Shown piece after piece: positions 31,424-33,278 of a DNA stretch of 33,278 nucleotides. The notes below the pieces were generated by a model that was given only the letters and a program-made list of their open reading frames with translations, searched no databases and was not told the DNA's origin. Source of the stretch: Planctomycetota bacterium (GTDB lineage Bacteria > Planctomycetota > Uabimicrobiia > Uabimicrobiales > Uabimicrobiaceae); NCBI GenBank assembly GCA_029260735.1, contig JAJDCR010000144.1:1-33278 (forward strand), written 5' to 3'. Within the stretch, counting starts at the first letter, position 1. Each line of letters opens with the position of its first letter. Position numbers and translations under genes: made by a program.

Positions 31424-33169
31424 ATGCATACAAAAGTATTTGTTTTGATTGTGATTTTTGCCTCATTGGCAGCAGGAGTTTATTTTAGAAACTCTTCTAA
31501 CCAGACAAGCCAAAGCCTAGTCGAGGAGCTTGGTAGTCAAAAAATAATTTCTGGAAAGCTACTTACTGCTGATATTAAAAAGGTAGTTTTCTACAGCGGA
31601 GAAAAAGGAAAAGAAGACATTGTCTTGTCTCAAAATAAGGATAATCAGTGGGCTCTTACCTCTTCTTTTGGAGCGCCCGCTAATAAGAAAAAGCTCGAAG
31701 ATTTTCTGGCTCTTTTGAAAAAACTCGAAGGAGAATATCGAGCAGAAGGCAAAGCTCTTTTCCCTGATTTTCAGTTGGATGACAAAGGAAAAAATGCTGT
31801 CCATATCGAAATATACAAGCAAGGTAGCAAGGATAAAGCCGATTACCATTTAGTAGTTGGAAAGAGAATTGATTACAAGTCTTGTTTTGTTCGTCTGACC
31901 AACTCTGATAAAATCTACCGAGTAGGAAAATACATTCGTTCTGAGATGGGAACTTGGGACGACGAGTCTCCTCTCAAATCAGAAGAGTGGCTTGAGAAAG
32001 AAATATTAAAACTCGATAAGGAAGATATCCAGGAAATTTCCCTTCGCTATCCTGATAAAAAAATTGTTCTTCATAAAGAGGAAAAAAAGGTAGAAAAAAA
32101 AGAAGGGGAAGAAAAAAAGGAAGCTAAAGAAGGAAAAAAAGAAGAAAAAGAATACGTCTGGAATGTTGTTGAGGGGGGATTAGTTGAGCAACAAATCAAC
32201 AAAAATGCTCTTGATGCCCTTCTTAGCGCAGTTTCTTCTATTAGTATTAATAAAGTTGTTGACCCTAGTGCTAAAAAAATCTGGGGATTAGAAAAGCCTA
32301 GTTTTCAGCTAGACATAATTCTTGCTGATGGAAAAAAGAAAACTCTTTTTGCCAGTCGCCCTGATCTTTCCGGTGACTTAGGGTATTACATGCTCGATAA
32401 TTCGGATTTGATTTATGAAGTAAAAGAATATAATTTTATCGAAATATTCAAAGGAGGGAGTAGTCTTTTTGACTTACCTTCCCTTAAAATAGAGAAAGAA
32501 AATATTGCTTCTCTTCAACTAACAACCGATAAAATGAATTTGAATTTTACTCCAGAAACCAAAGATGGAGAAACTTCTTGGAGTTTACAAAACTCTCTTC
32601 TTGCTTATGAAATTAAAAACGATGTCATCGAAAATATAGCTACTGCAGTAACTTCTTTACACTTGGAAGACTATGCTGACTTAGATCTGACCCAAGCAGG
32701 GATTACTGGCGAGAAAGTTCTTCTTGTTACTTTAAAAGATGGCAATCAGCACTATTTAAAGGCGGGAGCAAACTCCGCTACTCTTAATGGTACTTATCTT
32801 CAACTTAACGATGATAAAACTGTCTACACTATTGTCAAAGATGAGTCTGATAAACTTTTTCCTAGTTTAGACACTCTAAGTGAAAAGCCAGAGGAAACGG
32901 CTGCTGTGGAAGAAACAACTGCTGTGGAAGAGACAACTGCTGTGGAAGAAACAACTGCTGTGAAAGAAACAGCTGCTGTCAAAGAAACGACTGCTGTGGA
33001 AGAAACAACTGCTGTGGAAGAGACTGCTGCTGTCAAAGAAACAGCTGCTGTGGAAGAGACTGCTGCTGTGGAAGAGACTGCTGCTGTCGAAGAGACAGCT
33101 GCTGTGGAAGAAACAGCTGCTGTGAAAGAGACGGCTGCGACAGAAGAGACAACTTCGACAGATAAATAA
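31424..33169 (+). CDS. DUF4340 protein with a hexapeptide-repeat tail
   Basis: This 581-aa protein is anchored by one N-terminal membrane helix (VFVLIVIFASLAAGVYF). DUF4340-type units are seen in FVRLTNSDKIYRVGKYI, SEEWLEKEILKLDKEDI, then IWGLEKPSFQLDIIL and LKDGNQHYLKAGA. A Lys/Glu-rich stretch near 215-245 lies between the first and second unit. Residues 490-579 are 15 hexamers, mostly EETAAV or EETTAV with KET variants, then DK. GGGAG lies 8 nt before the ATG. It follows the permease by 106 bp and is the usual third member of the GldA/GldFG operon, thought to act with it at the envelope; its exact role is unknown to me. Confidence 0.85.
   Translation: MHTKVFVLIVIFASLAAGVYFRNSSNQTSQSLVEELGSQKIISGKLLTADIKKVVFYSGEKGKEDIVLSQNKDNQWALTSSFGAPANKKKLEDFLALLKKLEGEYRAEGKALFPDFQLDDKGKNAVHIEIYKQGSKDKADYHLVVGKRIDYKSCFVRLTNSDKIYRVGKYIRSEMGTWDDESPLKSEEWLEKEILKLDKEDIQEISLRYPDKKIVLHKEEKKVEKKEGEEKKEAKEGKKEEKEYVWNVVEGGLVEQQINKNALDALLSAVSSISINKVVDPSAKKIWGLEKPSFQLDIILADGKKKTLFASRPDLSGDLGYYMLDNSDLIYEVKEYNFIEIFKGGSSLFDLPSLKIEKENIASLQLTTDKMNLNFTPETKDGETSWSLQNSLLAYEIKNDVIENIATAVTSLHLEDYADLDLTQAGITGEKVLLVTLKDGNQHYLKAGANSATLNGTYLQLNDDKTVYTIVKDESDKLFPSLDTLSEKPEETAAVEETTAVEETTAVEETTAVKETAAVKETTAVEETTAVEETAAVKETAAVEETAAVEETAAVEETAAVEETAAVKETAATEETTSTDK
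32891..33160 (+). repeat. 18-nt tandem coding repeat (15 units)
   Basis: Units such as GCTGCTGTGGAAGAGACT are repeated in frame, giving 15 hexapeptides. Synonymous codon changes (GAA/GAG, ACA/ACT/ACG) and GTG/GTC exchanges scatter among units, while the protein period stays exact. Unit number could vary between strains by slippage. Confidence 0.9.
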
Positions 33170-33220
33170 AGGAATAGAGAGGAACTACCGACAAAAACGG
33201 AACAGTTTTTTATGGAGGGC

Positions 33221-33273
33221 TTTGGCTCCTGCCGAACAGGGGATGTGCCTAGATTACAAGATCAGGAGCCAAA
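33221..33273. repeat. Inverted repeat at the right window edge
   Basis: TTTGGCTCCTG (33221-33231) and CAGGAGCCAAA (33263-33273) are perfect 11-bp arms, 31 nt apart, 51 bp after the DUF4340 stop. There is no T-run in the window. It could be a structured RNA 3' end, a terminator stem or the edge of an element that continues outside. Confidence 0.4.
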
Positions 33274-33278
33274 CACAT

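Noticed and set aside
32824..33036. Long antisense frame of Ala/Val/Ser repeats
   Set aside because: It is the shadow of the in-frame hexapeptide repeat of the DUF4340 gene.
33212..33278. ATG-started frame open to the right edge
   Set aside because: It has no ribosome binding site and overlaps an inverted repeat; too short to support as a gene.

Overview
The window is bacterial, AT-rich and densely coded, with Shine-Dalgarno-led operons and several TTGaca-N16/17-TATAAT-type promoters. I cannot assign a phylum. The arginine cluster resembles Bacteroidota in both gene order and sequence, as I recall that family. The GldA / fused GldF-GldG / DUF4340 transport operon, the sigma factor with FHA-ATPase partners and the NHLP-type lanthipeptide precursors also occur in Planctomycetota and other less sampled Gram-negative phyla. 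An under-sampled lineage or a transferred arginine operon are both possible.

Layout. (1) 1-3600 is an accessory, partly decayed island. It holds an IS607-type serine recombinase cut by the left window edge, a fragment resembling the start of an S41 peptidase, and a duplicated module made of a LanM-type cyclase piece (+ strand) facing a lanthipeptide precursor (- strand). The two precursors share a 157-residue leader with 11 substitutions and no indels, but their short C-terminal cores are unrelated. The leader itself appears to contain two tandem NHLP-like units. (2) 3878-21209 (all - strand) is one long directional cluster: membrane protein, phnW-like aminotransferase, dusB, a crotonase-GNAT fusion, argG, argC, argD, two secreted proteins, argF', argB, argE-like and argH. 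The carbamoyltransferase is of the N-acyl-ornithine type, so acyl groups are kept until a late deacylation. The secreted pair, a 369-aa protein and a 1518-aa pretoxin-HINT protein with a probable GIY-YIG-like tip, interrupts the arginine genes between argD and argF'. (3) 21409-24146 holds a thioredoxin-like x2 plus response-regulator fusion behind a near-consensus promoter, an acidic E/T-rich probable lipoprotein, and a small polyamine-type N-acetyltransferase. (4) 24055-27290 (- strand) is a regulatory locus: an ECF-like sigma factor with two paralogous FHA + RsbW-like ATPase proteins. The sigma gene and the distal FHA gene share a two-box upstream element with identical 17-nt spacing. A 773-bp repeat-rich gap separates the two units. 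(5) 27554-33169 (+ strand) is an ABC export/gliding-type operon whose last protein ends in 15 tandem hexapeptide repeats.

The most notable candidates are the double-leader lanthipeptide precursors, the arginine pathway with a crotonase-GNAT fusion and a non-canonical acyl-specificity residue (Gly90) in its carbamoyltransferase, the HINT toxin lodged in that operon, and the FHA-ATPase/sigma locus with its shared promoter-like element. Family assignments are from recognition of motifs and remembered relatives; no search was run.
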